From Acetobacter vaccinii (GTDB lineage: Bacteria > Pseudomonadota > Alphaproteobacteria > Acetobacterales > Acetobacteraceae), in the NCBI RefSeq assembly GCF_008365315.1, contig NZ_CP043506.1:1718001-1782000 (forward strand): a stretch of DNA of 64,000 nucleotides. The letters are read 5' to 3'. Position numbers and translations under genes: made by a program. Each line of letters opens with the position of its first letter. Positions within the stretch are counted from its first letter, which is position 1. The notes beneath the pieces are model-generated. The model had not been told where the DNA came from and did no database searches. It saw only the letters and a program-made list of their open reading frames with translations. This document shows, in pieces, positions 47,039-56,449 of this stretch.

Positions 47039-47125
47039 TGGTGCCCAGAAGAAGACTCGAACTTCCACGACCTTGCGGCCACAGGTACCTGAAACCTGCG
47101 CGTCTACCAATTCCGCCATCTGGGC
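47039..47125 (-). tRNA. tRNA-Leu (anticodon CAG), copy 2
   Basis: Identical over all 87 bases to the copy starting 174 bases earlier, including flanking AGAGGCAACC. The pair is likely a tandem duplication that raises the dose of the tRNA reading CUG codons, abundant in this GC-rich genome. Confidence 0.97.
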
Positions 47126-47309
47126 ACAGAGGCAACCTGAACGTATCCAGGCTGGTGTGGGGGATTTACAGTGTGGGCAGGGTGGCGTCAACTGGCCGGA
47201 CAACTTTTTTTGCAATTTTGTGTTCGGGTGTTCTCTGGCCTGCCGGGCGGGAATGAACCACAATGCTTTCAATCATATAGCCGCGCTATGGGAAGAGGGA
47301 CGCTAGAGG

Positions 47310-48266
47310 ATGGGTGACAGCAAGGTAGCCGCCGTTTTTGGCGGGAACGGGTTTATTGGTCAGTATGTGGTGCAGCAGTTGGCACTGGCGGGCTATACCG
47401 TGCGTGTGGCCAGTCGCAGGCCAGATCAAGGTGCCTTGCTGCGGCCGCTGGGGCGTTTGGGGCAGGTAGCCCCGTTCTATGCCTCGGTGCTGGATGATGC
47501 TTCGGTCGCCTGCGTGGTGCGTGGTGCGGATGTGGTGGTCAACCTTGTTGCCGTGCTGTCGCCCTCTGGTCGGCAGACCCTCAAGGCGGTGAATGTTGAG
47601 GGGGCAGGGCGTGTCGCCCGTCTGGCCGCGCAGGCCGGTGTGGGGCGCTTTATCCATATGTCGGCATTGGGGGCGTCCACCACGGCGTCCTCGGCCTATG
47701 CCCGGAGCCGTGCCGAGGGTGAGGCTCAGGTGCAGCAGTATCGGCCAGATGCCGCAATCATCCGCCCCTCGGTGGTATTCGGGCCGGAGGATAACTTCTT
47801 CAACCTTTTCGCAATGCTTGCCCGCTACCTGCCTGCGCTACCTGTCTATGGTGCGCGTACCCGGGTGCAGCCTGTTTATGCCGGGGATGTTGCGCGTGTG
47901 GTCGCGGCTCTGGCCCAGCAGGATGGCAGTGTGGCGCGTGTCTGGTCGCTCGGTGGGCCGTCGGTCATGACCATGGCGGATATTGCTACTCTTGTTTTGG
48001 AGGAAACCCGCAAGGACAAGTCGCTCTTCCACGTTCCGGGTTGGCTGGCGCGGCTTCAGGCTACGGTGCTGGAGCGTCTGCCTGGTGCCCTGCTGACGCA
48101 TGACGCCCTGCGCCTGTTGGCCACGGACAATGTGTTGCCGGGTGGTGAAACCGGATTCGAATCCTTTGGCCTGACCCCGCGGACAGTCCAGTCCTGTGTG
48201 CCGTTTTATCTGGAGCGGTATAGGGCTGGGGGTGGGCGCTCCGGGATTGTTGTTGGAGAACTGTAA
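47310..48266 (+). CDS. Complex I NDUFA9-subunit-family NAD(P)-binding protein
   Basis: A 318-residue atypical short-chain dehydrogenase. The N-terminal VAAVFGGNGFIGQYVVQQL is the Rossmann NAD(P) motif. MSALGASTTASSAYARSRAE includes the Tyr-x-x-x-Lys region, with Arg in place of Lys, as in the NDUFA9/YbjT group. RPSVVFGPEDNFFNLFAMLA is the family signature. In alphaproteobacteria it is thought to stabilise or assemble respiratory complex I, or to act in quinone metabolism. It is monocistronic, upstream of gltD. Confidence 0.88.
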   Translation: MGDSKVAAVFGGNGFIGQYVVQQLALAGYTVRVASRRPDQGALLRPLGRLGQVAPFYASVLDDASVACVVRGADVVVNLVAVLSPSGRQTLKAVNVEGAGRVARLAAQAGVGRFIHMSALGASTTASSAYARSRAEGEAQVQQYRPDAAIIRPSVVFGPEDNFFNLFAMLARYLPALPVYGARTRVQPVYAGDVARVVAALAQQDGSVARVWSLGGPSVMTMADIATLVLEETRKDKSLFHVPGWLARLQATVLERLPGALLTHDALRLLATDNVLPGGETGFESFGLTPRTVQSCVPFYLERYRAGGGRSGIVVGEL

Positions 48267-48353
48267 GTTACCGACATAAAGGTCCGAAATAGACCCTTTT
48301 TTGTGGGGGATATTATATTTTCGAGTAACGGAGCGATTAAAAAATCCAGAAAG

Positions 48354-48373
48354 GACAGCAATGCTGTCTTTTT
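48354..48373 (+). terminator. Rho-independent terminator upstream of gltD
   Basis: GACAGC-AAT-GCTGTC followed by five T residues. It lies 88 bases after the NDUFA9-like gene and before gltD; it may end the former or attenuate the latter. Confidence 0.7.
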
Positions 48374-48397
48374 ATCTGGAGCAAGAAAAGGCACTTT

Positions 48398-48421
48398 GCC
48401 CTTCGCTAGAGTTTGAAGGGC
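48398..48421 (+). promoter_or_regulatory. Leader hairpin upstream of gltD
   Basis: GCCCTTC (48398-48404) pairs with GAAGGGC (48415-48421), about 40 bases before the gltD start. Together with the terminator just upstream it could form part of a regulatory leader; this is a suggestion only. Confidence 0.35.
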
Positions 48422-48458
48422 GAGGTCTGTCTGGCGCGCCCTCTTCCGGGGATTGCGC

Positions 48459-49907
48459 ATGACAAGCAAGATGCTGAAATTTGTCTCCGTTTCGCAGAGG
48501 CAGCCTGAAAAACGCACGGCAGACGACCGCCGTGTTGATTTTGACGAAATCTATGAAGACTTTGTGCCAGAGCAGGCTACGGAGCAGGCCAGCCGCTGCT
48601 CGCAGTGCGGTGTGCCGTTCTGCTCAGTCCATTGCCCGTTGGGAAACAACATTCCCGACTGGCTGATGCTGACCGCACAGGGCCGCCTTGAGGAAGCGTA
48701 TGATATTTCCTCGGCGACCAACACCTTCCCCGAAATTTGTGGCCGTATCTGCCCGCAGGACCGCCTGTGCGAAGGCAACTGCGTGATCGAGCCGGGCTTT
48801 GAGAGCGTGACCATCGGCGCGGTTGAGCGGTACATTACCGACACGGCGTTTGAAAATGGCTGGGTCAAGCCGACCCTGCCCGTGCAGGAACGCACCCAGT
48901 CGGTCGGGATTGTGGGGGCTGGTCCTGCCGGTCTGGCTGCGGCTGAGCGGCTGCGCGCGCAGGGCTTTCAGGTCCATGTGTACGACCGTTATGACCGTGT
49001 GGGTGGGCTGCTGGTGTATGGCATCCCCGGCTTCAAGCTGGAAAAGCATATCGTGGCCCGCCGTCATGCCCTGCTGGAAGAAAGCGGGGTGGTGTTCCAC
49101 CTTGGTCAGGGCATTGGCGCTGGTGCGGGCGAACTGGCGTTTGAAGACCTGCGCGCCAAGCATGATGCCGTGCTGATTGCCACAGGTGTCTATAAATCGC
49201 GCGAACTGGGTGGACCGGGCTCCGGTCTGGCCGGGATCGAGCGCGCACTGGATTACCTGACCGCGTCCAACCGTCGCTCGTTGGGTGATGAACTGCCGCC
49301 CGAGGCCAGCGCGCTGGATGCACAGGGCAAAGCCGTCGTGGTGCTGGGCGGTGGTGATACCGCCATGGACTGCGTACGCACGGCCATCCGTCAGGGTGCG
49401 GAGTCTGTCCGCTGCCTGTACCGTCGTGACAAGGCCAACATGCCCGGCTCCACGCGTGAAGTGAAAAACGCTGAAGAAGAAGGCGTGATGTTCGAGTGGC
49501 TGGCCGCGCCCGAGGCCTTCCTGGGGGACAGCCATGTGACCGGCGTGCGCGCCACGCGCATGGCTCTGGGCCTGCCCGATGCCTCTGGTCGCCAGTCGGT
49601 GGAGGCGGTGGAGGGGTCTTCCTTCACGCTCAAGGCTGACCTTGTCATCAAGGCGCTGGGGTTTGACCCAGAGCCTCTGCCCCAGCTTTGGGCGCAGCCG
49701 GGGCTGGATGTGTCACGCTGGGGCACTCTCAAGGTTGGTCATGACTCGTTCATGACATCGCTGCCTGGTGTGTTTGCTGCAGGTGACATCGTGCGTGGGG
49801 CCAGCCTTGTGGTGTGGGCTATCCGCGACGGGCGTGACGCCGCAGCCAGCATCCACCAGTGGATTGAAGACAATGTGACGGCATCCGCCATGGCGGAGCA
49901 GGGATAA
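48459..49907 (+). CDS. gltD: Glutamate synthase (NADPH) small subunit
   Basis: About 482 residues from the ATG at 48459; a TTG two codons earlier is also in frame. Two N-terminal cysteine groups (CSQCGVPFCSVHCP and CGRICPQDRLCEGNC) hold [4Fe-4S] clusters. An FAD motif (VGIVGAGPAGLAAAERL) and an NADPH motif (VVVLGGGDTAMDC) follow. It passes electrons from NADPH to GltB. The stop overlaps the gltB start (TAATG). The order gltD-gltB is the reverse of E. coli. Confidence 0.97.
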   Translation: MTSKMLKFVSVSQRQPEKRTADDRRVDFDEIYEDFVPEQATEQASRCSQCGVPFCSVHCPLGNNIPDWLMLTAQGRLEEAYDISSATNTFPEICGRICPQDRLCEGNCVIEPGFESVTIGAVERYITDTAFENGWVKPTLPVQERTQSVGIVGAGPAGLAAAERLRAQGFQVHVYDRYDRVGGLLVYGIPGFKLEKHIVARRHALLEESGVVFHLGQGIGAGAGELAFEDLRAKHDAVLIATGVYKSRELGGPGSGLAGIERALDYLTASNRRSLGDELPPEASALDAQGKAVVVLGGGDTAMDCVRTAIRQGAESVRCLYRRDKANMPGSTREVKNAEEEGVMFEWLAAPEAFLGDSHVTGVRATRMALGLPDASGRQSVEAVEGSSFTLKADLVIKALGFDPEPLPQLWAQPGLDVSRWGTLKVGHDSFMTSLPGVFAAGDIVRGASLVVWAIRDGRDAAASIHQWIEDNVTASAMAEQG

Positions 49908-52900
49908 TGGATATGGAACAGTTTCCAAACACCGGCAGCGTTGAGAGCGGCGAAGACTTCCTGAAAGCGTGGGACGCCAACGTCACGGCGCTGGAAGGGT
50001 TGTACCACCCGGAAGACGAGCGTGATTCCTGCGGTGTAGGCCTGATCGCAACCCTGGATGGCAAGCGTCGGCGCGAAGTGGTTGAGGCGGGCATTGCCGC
50101 GCTGAAGGCCATCTGGCACCGCGGCGCGGTGGATGCCGACGGCAAGACAGGCGATGGTGCGGGGATTCATGTTGAAATCCCGCAGGCATTTTTTGCCGAT
50201 GCCATTACTAAGTCAGGTGACCGCCCTAGCGATGGGCCGATTGCTGTCGGGCAGGTGTTTCTGCCCAAGACCGATTTTGTGGCGCAGGAACAGTGCCGCC
50301 AGATTATCGAAACCGAGATTCTGGCTTTCGGCTACGGCATTTATGGCTGGCGGCAGGTGCCGATCGACACCTCCTGCATTGGTGAAAAAGCCAACGCGAC
50401 CCGGCCGGAAATCGAGCAGATCCTGATCCGTAACCTGCCCGGCAAGGACGAGGCCACGTTTGAGCGTGACCTGTATGTGATCCGTCGGCGGATTGAAAAG
50501 GCGGCCATTGCTGCCCAGGTGGACCTGTATATCTGCTCGCTGTCATGCCGCTCGCTGATCTACAAGGGCATGTTCCTGGCCGAACATCTGACCGTGTTTT
50601 ATCCAGACCTGCTGGATGAACGCTTTGTCAGCCGCTTTGCCATTTACCATCAGCGTTATTCCACCAACACCTTCCCGACCTGGAAGCTGGCACAGCCGTT
50701 CCGCCGTCTGGCCCATAATGGTGAAATCAACACCATTTCGGGCAACATCAACTGGATGAAAAGCCACGAAACGCGGCTGTCTCACCCAGAGCTGGACCCG
50801 TGGATGGGTGACATCAAGCCGCTGGTGCAGGCTGGTGGCTCTGATACCGCAACGCTGGACAACGTGTTTGAACTGCTGACCTTCGGCGGGCGTGATGCTC
50901 CTGCCGTCAAGGCCCTGATGATTCCGGCCAGCGTGGGGGGTAATTCCTCCATGAAGCCAGAACACAAGGACATGTTCATTTACTGCAACGCTGTTATGGA
51001 ACCGTGGGACGGCCCCGCAGCTCTGTGCGCCACCGATGGTCGCTGGGTTGTGGCTGGGTTGGACCGTTCCGGCCTGCGGCCGCTGCGCTACACCATCACG
51101 ACCGATAATCTGCTGATCGTGGGCTCCGAAACCGGCATGGTCCGGGTGCCTGAAAGTGCCGTTCTCAGCCGTGGGCGCCTTGGCCCGGGCGAAATGCTGG
51201 GCGTGGATCTGGATGATGCCAAGCTGTACGGCAACACGGAACTGCTGGACATTCTGTCTGCCCGGCAGGATTTTTCCGACTGGATCAAGCGCACCCACAA
51301 GATCGGACAGCTTGTCCGTTCCGATGTGACAGAACCTGTCCTGTATACGGGTGAGGAACTGCGCCGCCGCCAGCTCACGGTTGGCACCACGCTGGAAGAA
51401 CTGGAAGCGATCCTTCACCCGATGGTGGAACACGCCAGCGAAGCCGTGGGGTCGATGGGGGATGATACACCGCTGGCGGTGCTGTCGTCGCGCTATCGTG
51501 GGCTGTCGCATTACTTCCGCCAGATGTTCAGCCAGGTGACCAACCCGCCCATCGACTCCTTGCGTGAATCGCGGGTGATGAGCCTGGCCACCCGTCTTGG
51601 CAACCTTGGCAACATTCTCGACCAGTCGGCCGACCAGTGCGACATGCTGCAACTGCCCAGCCCGGTGCTGACATCGGGTGAGTATGAGGCCCTGCGGGGT
51701 TTCTGCGGGGCATCGGGCTGCGTGATCGACTGCACCTTCCCCGCGCGGGAAGGGGAGGCCGGGCTGCGTGAAGCCATTGCCCGCATCCGGCGTGAAGCCG
51801 AAGACGGCGTGCGGGGTGGCTGCACCCATGTGTTCCTGACGGACGAGGGACAGTCCGCCGACCGGGCCGCCATTCCGATGATCCTGGCCACCGGCGCGGT
51901 CCATACGCATCTGGTGCGGACATCGCTGCGTACGTTCACATCGCTGAACGTGCGCACGTCCACTGCGCTGGATGTACATGCCATTGCTGTCACCATTGGC
52001 GTGGGTGCGACAACAGTTAACCCCTATCTGGCGCAGGAAAGCATTGCAGACCGGCATCGTCGGGGGCTGTTTGGCAACCGCAGCCTGCGTGAATGCATGG
52101 AGCGTTACCGCAAGGCGGTGGACAAGGGGCTGCTCAAGGTCATGTCCAAGATGGGTATTTCCATCGTGGCGTCCTATCGTGGTGGCTGCAACTTTGAGGC
52201 CATTGGCCTGTCACGCGCACTCACGGCTGAGTTTTTCCCCGGTATGCCGTCGCGTATTTCGGGCATTGGTCTGTCGGGCATTGCCAGCAAGGTGCTGGGC
52301 CTGCATGCCAGCGCCTGGGGTGGTGCGGCTGCTACGCTGGCTCTGCCAGTGGGTGGGCTGTACAAGCTGCGCCGCAGTGGGGAGCAGCATGCATTTGATG
52401 GTACGCTGATCCACATGCTGCAAACAGCCGTGGCGACAGACAACTTTACCATCTACCGCCGTTATGCCGATGCCGTGCGGGCTCAGCCCCCCGTGGCCCT
52501 GCGTGACCTGCTGGACTTCCGTGAAGGGCGCATGCCCATCCCGGTGGAGGAGGTTGAAAGCATTACGCAACTGCGTAAGCGCCTGATCTCCCCGGCGATT
52601 TCGCTTGGGGCGCTCAGCCCCGAAGCGCATGAAACGCTGTCCATTGCGATGAACCGGATCGGGGCAAAGTCCGACTCTGGTGAGGGTGGGGAAGACCCGG
52701 CCCGTGCCAAGCCGCGCCCCAATGGGGACAATGCCTCCTCGGCCATCAAACAGGTGGCATCGGGCCGCTTTGGTGTGACCGCGCAGTATCTGAACGACTG
52801 CCGGGAACTGGAAATCAAGGTTGCGCAGGGTGCCAAGCCGGGTGAGGGCGGGCAGCTTCCGGGCTTCAAGGTGACGGAGCTGATTGCCAAGCTGCGCCAT

Positions 52901-54466
52901 GCCACACCGGGTGTGACGCTGATCTCCCCGCCGCCGCACCATGACATCTATTCCATCGAAGATCTGGCCCAGCTCATTTATGACCTGAAGCAGATCAACC
53001 CGGATGCCACGGTGACAGTCAAGCTGGTGGCCCGCTCGGGTATTGGCACCATCGCCGCAGGCGTGGCCAAGGCCAAGGCGGATGCCATTCTGATTTCCGG
53101 CCATTGTGGTGGCACCGGGGCCAGCCCAGTCAGTTCCATCAAATACGCGGGTCTGCCGTGGGAAATGGGGCTGGCGGAAACGCATCAGGTGCTCATGCTC
53201 AACCGTCTGCGCCACCGTGTCCGCCTGCGGGCCGATGGTGGCATCAAGACCGGGCGTGACGTGGTGATTGCGGCCATGCTGGGGGCGGAAGAGTTTGGTA
53301 TTGGCACAGCCAGCCTTGTCGCCATGGGCTGCATCATGGTGCGCCAGTGCCACTCCAACACCTGCCCTGTGGGTGTGTGTTCGCAGGACCCGGCCATGCG
53401 GGCCAAGTTTGAGGGCACGCCTGAGAAGGTTATCAACCTGTTCTCCTTCATCGCGGAGGACGTGCGGAATATCCTGGCCTCGCTGGGCTTCCGTACGCTG
53501 AACGAGGTTATCGGCCGCACGGATCTGCTGCGGCAGGTTTCCCGTGGAACAGACGATCTGGACGATCTGGACCTGAACTCCCTTCTGTCTCAGGCTGATC
53601 CGGGGCCGTTTGCCCGCCATTGCACCCTTGAAGGGCGTAATGAAGTACCCGACACGCTGGACGCACAGATGATCGGTGATGCCCGGCCGCTGTTTGAACA
53701 TGGTGAGAAAATGCAGCTCCACTACAATGTGGAGAACACTCAGCGCGCCATTGGCACGCGCATTTCCTCCATGATCGTGCGGCAGTTTGGCATGCGCACA
53801 CTGGCTCCTGGCCACCTGACCGTGCGGCTGCGTGGGTCAGCCGGGCAGTCCCTTGGGGCATTTGCCGTGCAGGGGCTGAAGCTGGAAGTGCTGGGTGACG
53901 CCAACGACTACGTGGGCAAGGGCCTGTCTGGGGCAACCATTACGGTCCGCCCGGCACCGTCCTCCACACTGGTGTCGCAGCAGAACGCCATTATCGGCAA
54001 CACCGTGCTGTATGGTGCCACGGCGGGCGAACTGTTTGCCGCAGGGCAGGCGGGTGAGCGTTTTGCCGTGCGTAACTCTGGCGCGGTGGCGGTGATTGAG
54101 GGCTGTGGCTCCAACGCGTGCGAATACATGACCGGCGGTACCGTTGTGGTGCTGGGCGAGGTTGGTGACAACTTTGGCGCAGGCTTTACCGGCGGCATGG
54201 CATTTGTGCTGGATGAAACCAACAGCTTTGAAGACCGCATCAACCCCGAAGCCCTGATCTGGACCCGGGTGACGGAGCCGGAATGGGCCAGCAGCCTGCG
54301 GCGTCTGGTTGAACGGCATGTGGAGGAAACAGGGTCGGCCTATGCCGCAACCCTCCTGCACAAGTGGGACGAATACCTGCCCATGTTCTGGCAGATTGTC
54401 CCGCGTGACTATGCCAAGATCATCGGCTTCAGCGTGCCTGAGGCGGAGCTTGAGCGCAGCGCCTGA
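49907..54466 (+). CDS. gltB: Glutamate synthase (NADPH) large subunit
   Basis: 1519 residues. It makes two glutamates from glutamine and 2-oxoglutarate. Cys42 (in DSCGVGLIATL) should become the N-terminal nucleophile of the glutaminase domain after removal of a 41-residue propeptide. The synthase domain has the FMN barrel (AKADAILISGHCGGTGASPV) and the [3Fe-4S] cysteines in CHSNTCPVGVC. The C-terminal GXGXG beta-helix region includes IEGCGSNACEYMTGGTVVVL. Length matches the family. With gltD it forms the main ammonia-assimilation route, next to genes unrelated to nitrogen. Confidence 0.98.
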   Translation: MDMEQFPNTGSVESGEDFLKAWDANVTALEGLYHPEDERDSCGVGLIATLDGKRRREVVEAGIAALKAIWHRGAVDADGKTGDGAGIHVEIPQAFFADAITKSGDRPSDGPIAVGQVFLPKTDFVAQEQCRQIIETEILAFGYGIYGWRQVPIDTSCIGEKANATRPEIEQILIRNLPGKDEATFERDLYVIRRRIEKAAIAAQVDLYICSLSCRSLIYKGMFLAEHLTVFYPDLLDERFVSRFAIYHQRYSTNTFPTWKLAQPFRRLAHNGEINTISGNINWMKSHETRLSHPELDPWMGDIKPLVQAGGSDTATLDNVFELLTFGGRDAPAVKALMIPASVGGNSSMKPEHKDMFIYCNAVMEPWDGPAALCATDGRWVVAGLDRSGLRPLRYTITTDNLLIVGSETGMVRVPESAVLSRGRLGPGEMLGVDLDDAKLYGNTELLDILSARQDFSDWIKRTHKIGQLVRSDVTEPVLYTGEELRRRQLTVGTTLEELEAILHPMVEHASEAVGSMGDDTPLAVLSSRYRGLSHYFRQMFSQVTNPPIDSLRESRVMSLATRLGNLGNILDQSADQCDMLQLPSPVLTSGEYEALRGFCGASGCVIDCTFPAREGEAGLREAIARIRREAEDGVRGGCTHVFLTDEGQSADRAAIPMILATGAVHTHLVRTSLRTFTSLNVRTSTALDVHAIAVTIGVGATTVNPYLAQESIADRHRRGLFGNRSLRECMERYRKAVDKGLLKVMSKMGISIVASYRGGCNFEAIGLSRALTAEFFPGMPSRISGIGLSGIASKVLGLHASAWGGAAATLALPVGGLYKLRRSGEQHAFDGTLIHMLQTAVATDNFTIYRRYADAVRAQPPVALRDLLDFREGRMPIPVEEVESITQLRKRLISPAISLGALSPEAHETLSIAMNRIGAKSDSGEGGEDPARAKPRPNGDNASSAIKQVASGRFGVTAQYLNDCRELEIKVAQGAKPGEGGQLPGFKVTELIAKLRHATPGVTLISPPPHHDIYSIEDLAQLIYDLKQINPDATVTVKLVARSGIGTIAAGVAKAKADAILISGHCGGTGASPVSSIKYAGLPWEMGLAETHQVLMLNRLRHRVRLRADGGIKTGRDVVIAAMLGAEEFGIGTASLVAMGCIMVRQCHSNTCPVGVCSQDPAMRAKFEGTPEKVINLFSFIAEDVRNILASLGFRTLNEVIGRTDLLRQVSRGTDDLDDLDLNSLLSQADPGPFARHCTLEGRNEVPDTLDAQMIGDARPLFEHGEKMQLHYNVENTQRAIGTRISSMIVRQFGMRTLAPGHLTVRLRGSAGQSLGAFAVQGLKLEVLGDANDYVGKGLSGATITVRPAPSSTLVSQQNAIIGNTVLYGATAGELFAAGQAGERFAVRNSGAVAVIEGCGSNACEYMTGGTVVVLGEVGDNFGAGFTGGMAFVLDETNSFEDRINPEALIWTRVTEPEWASSLRRLVERHVEETGSAYAATLLHKWDEYLPMFWQIVPRDYAKIIGFSVPEAELERSA

Positions 54467-54497
54467 TACAGCGTTTACGGCTTTATCAGCACGCCGG

Positions 54498-54537
54498 ACG
54501 GGCGGAGGTGGCAACACCTCCGCCCGTTCTGCTTTTT
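54498..54537 (+). terminator. Rho-independent terminator after gltB
   Basis: ACGGGCGGAGGTG pairs with CACCTCCGCCCGT across a GCAA loop, followed by a short gap and five T residues. A strong end for the gltDB operon. Confidence 0.9.
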
Positions 54538-54599
54538 GGGGGCAAGCCCTGCGCGTACGTGCTCTCGCATCCGTCGGGTTTGCACGTTACAGTGGCCTT

Positions 54600-56447
54600 A
54601 TGAAACAGAGCAGCCTTTCCCCCCGTATCCTGCACGCTGGCGTGTGCGCCGCGCAGGAAACCTCGTCCACCGCCCCGGCGGCACATGCGGGCAAGGCCCT
54701 GCCGCGCTGGGACCTGTCAGCCCTGTACGCCGGTATGGACGACCCCGCCCTTGGGGCAGACCTGGCGGAAGCCACGCGCCAGGCGCAGGCGTTTGCCAGC
54801 CAGTATCAAGGCAAGCTTGCAGCCCTGAGCGGCCCGGAACTGGCACAGGCTCTGGCGCAGTTTGAAGGGATTGAGGAAAAACTGGGCCGGGCAGGCTCTT
54901 ACGCCTCGCTCCTGTTTGCCGCGGATTCGTCCGATGCCGCAGTCAGTCGTTTCAGCCAGTCGATTAATGAGCAACTGACAACCATTTCAGCCGACCTGCT
55001 GTTCTTTTCCCTCGAACTCAACCGGCTGGATGATGACAGCCTTGAAGACAGGCTGAAAAGCCCGGACTTGCAGCGCTGGCAGCCTTATCTGCGGGACGTG
55101 CGGATGTACCGCCCCCACCAGCTTGCGGATGAGGTGGAAAAGGTTCTGCTGGAAAAATCCGTGACCGGGGCCCAGGCATGGTGCCGCCTGTTTGATGAGA
55201 CCATAGCCAGCCTGCGTGTAACGGTGGATGGGCAGGAGATGACGGTGGGTGAGGCGCTTAACCGCCTTTCCGATAGTGACCGTGGGGTGCGTGAGCGCGC
55301 AGGTCAGGCCGTGGGTGGGGTGTTTGCCGACAAGCTGCGCCTGTTCTCGCTCATCACCAACACTCTGGCCAAGGACAAGTCCATTGCGGATGGGCTGCGG
55401 CATTACCCCCGTCCGACCTCGGCCCGCAACCTGTCCAATATGGTTGAAGACGAGGTGGTGGATGCGCTTGTCTCTGCCGTCAAAGCCGATTACCCCCGGC
55501 TGTCCCATCGCTATTATAGCCTCAAGGCCAAATGGATGGGGCTGGAAAAGCTGGAGCACTGGGACCGTAACGCCCCGCTGCCCGGCGGGGATGACCGCGA
55601 AATCCCGTGGGAAGAAGCCAAGGCCATTGTGCAAAAGGCGTATGACGGTTTTGACCCGCGTGTGGGCAAGGTGATCGAGACCTTCCTGACCAACCCGTGG
55701 ATTGATGTGCCGCCCGCTCCCGGCAAGTCACCCGGTGCGTTTGCCCACCCGACGGTGCCATCGGCCCACCCGTATATCCTGCTCAATTACCATGGCCGTA
55801 TTCGGGATGTGATGACGCTTGCGCATGAGCTGGGGCATGGGGTGCATCAGGTTCTGGCGGCACGGCAGGGCTATTTTATGTCCGACACTCCCCTGACCCT
55901 GGCTGAAACCGCCAGCGTGTTTGGGGAGATGCTGACATTCCAGTCCCTTCTGGATGCTGAAAAAGACCCCGCCCGCCGTCGTCTGCTCCTGGCAGGCAAG
56001 GTGGAAGACATGCTCAACACCGTTGTGCGGCAGGTGGCGTTTTACGACTTTGAAACCAGAGTCCATGACGAGCGCCGCACCGGTGAACTGCTGCCCGAAC
56101 GGATTGGTGAAATCTGGCGCGATGTGCAGACCGAAAGCCTGGGCCCGGCCTTTAACTTTACGCCGGATTACGATGTGTTCTGGGCGTATATTCCGCACTT
56201 CATCCATTCGCCGTTCTATGTGTACGCCTATGCGTTTGGGGACTGCCTGGTGAATGCGCTCTATCGTGTGTTCAGCGAGGGTGCACCCGGTTTTCAGGAC
56301 AAATACGTTGCCATGCTGGAGGCCGGGGGCACCCTGCGCCACAAGGAACTGTTGGCTCCCTTCGGGCTTGATGCGTCTGACCCTGCCTTCTGGCGCAAGG
56401 GGCTGGATGTCATTTCCGGATTTATTGACGAACTGGAACAGGGCTGA
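54600..56447 (+). CDS. pepF: M3-family oligoendopeptidase (PepF-like)
   Basis: A 615-residue cytosolic zinc metallopeptidase that trims short peptides. The HExxH zinc motif is seen in MTLAHELGHGVHQVL, the third ligand Glu is in LAETASVFGEML, and substrate-site residues lie in FIHSPFYVYAYAFG. KALPRWDLSALYAGMDDPAL opens the family fold. The ATG at 54600 was chosen; a frame from 54309 overlaps gltB. The next gene starts 2 bases after the stop. Confidence 0.93.
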   Translation: MKQSSLSPRILHAGVCAAQETSSTAPAAHAGKALPRWDLSALYAGMDDPALGADLAEATRQAQAFASQYQGKLAALSGPELAQALAQFEGIEEKLGRAGSYASLLFAADSSDAAVSRFSQSINEQLTTISADLLFFSLELNRLDDDSLEDRLKSPDLQRWQPYLRDVRMYRPHQLADEVEKVLLEKSVTGAQAWCRLFDETIASLRVTVDGQEMTVGEALNRLSDSDRGVRERAGQAVGGVFADKLRLFSLITNTLAKDKSIADGLRHYPRPTSARNLSNMVEDEVVDALVSAVKADYPRLSHRYYSLKAKWMGLEKLEHWDRNAPLPGGDDREIPWEEAKAIVQKAYDGFDPRVGKVIETFLTNPWIDVPPAPGKSPGAFAHPTVPSAHPYILLNYHGRIRDVMTLAHELGHGVHQVLAARQGYFMSDTPLTLAETASVFGEMLTFQSLLDAEKDPARRRLLLAGKVEDMLNTVVRQVAFYDFETRVHDERRTGELLPERIGEIWRDVQTESLGPAFNFTPDYDVFWAYIPHFIHSPFYVYAYAFGDCLVNALYRVFSEGAPGFQDKYVAMLEAGGTLRHKELLAPFGLDASDPAFWRKGLDVISGFIDELEQG

Positions 56448-56449
56448 GC

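Noticed and set aside
46865..47125. Two 87-base direct repeats considered as a mobile-element or CRISPR signature
   Set aside because: Both repeats fold as tRNA-Leu, so they are tRNA gene copies.
50543..52057. 504-codon minus-strand frame opposite gltB
   Set aside because: An antisense shadow of the GC-rich gltB gene; translation is His/Gln/Arg-rich and unlike any protein family.
52211..53815. 534-codon minus-strand frame opposite gltB
   Set aside because: Same reason: the opposite strand encodes a complete glutamate synthase with all motifs.
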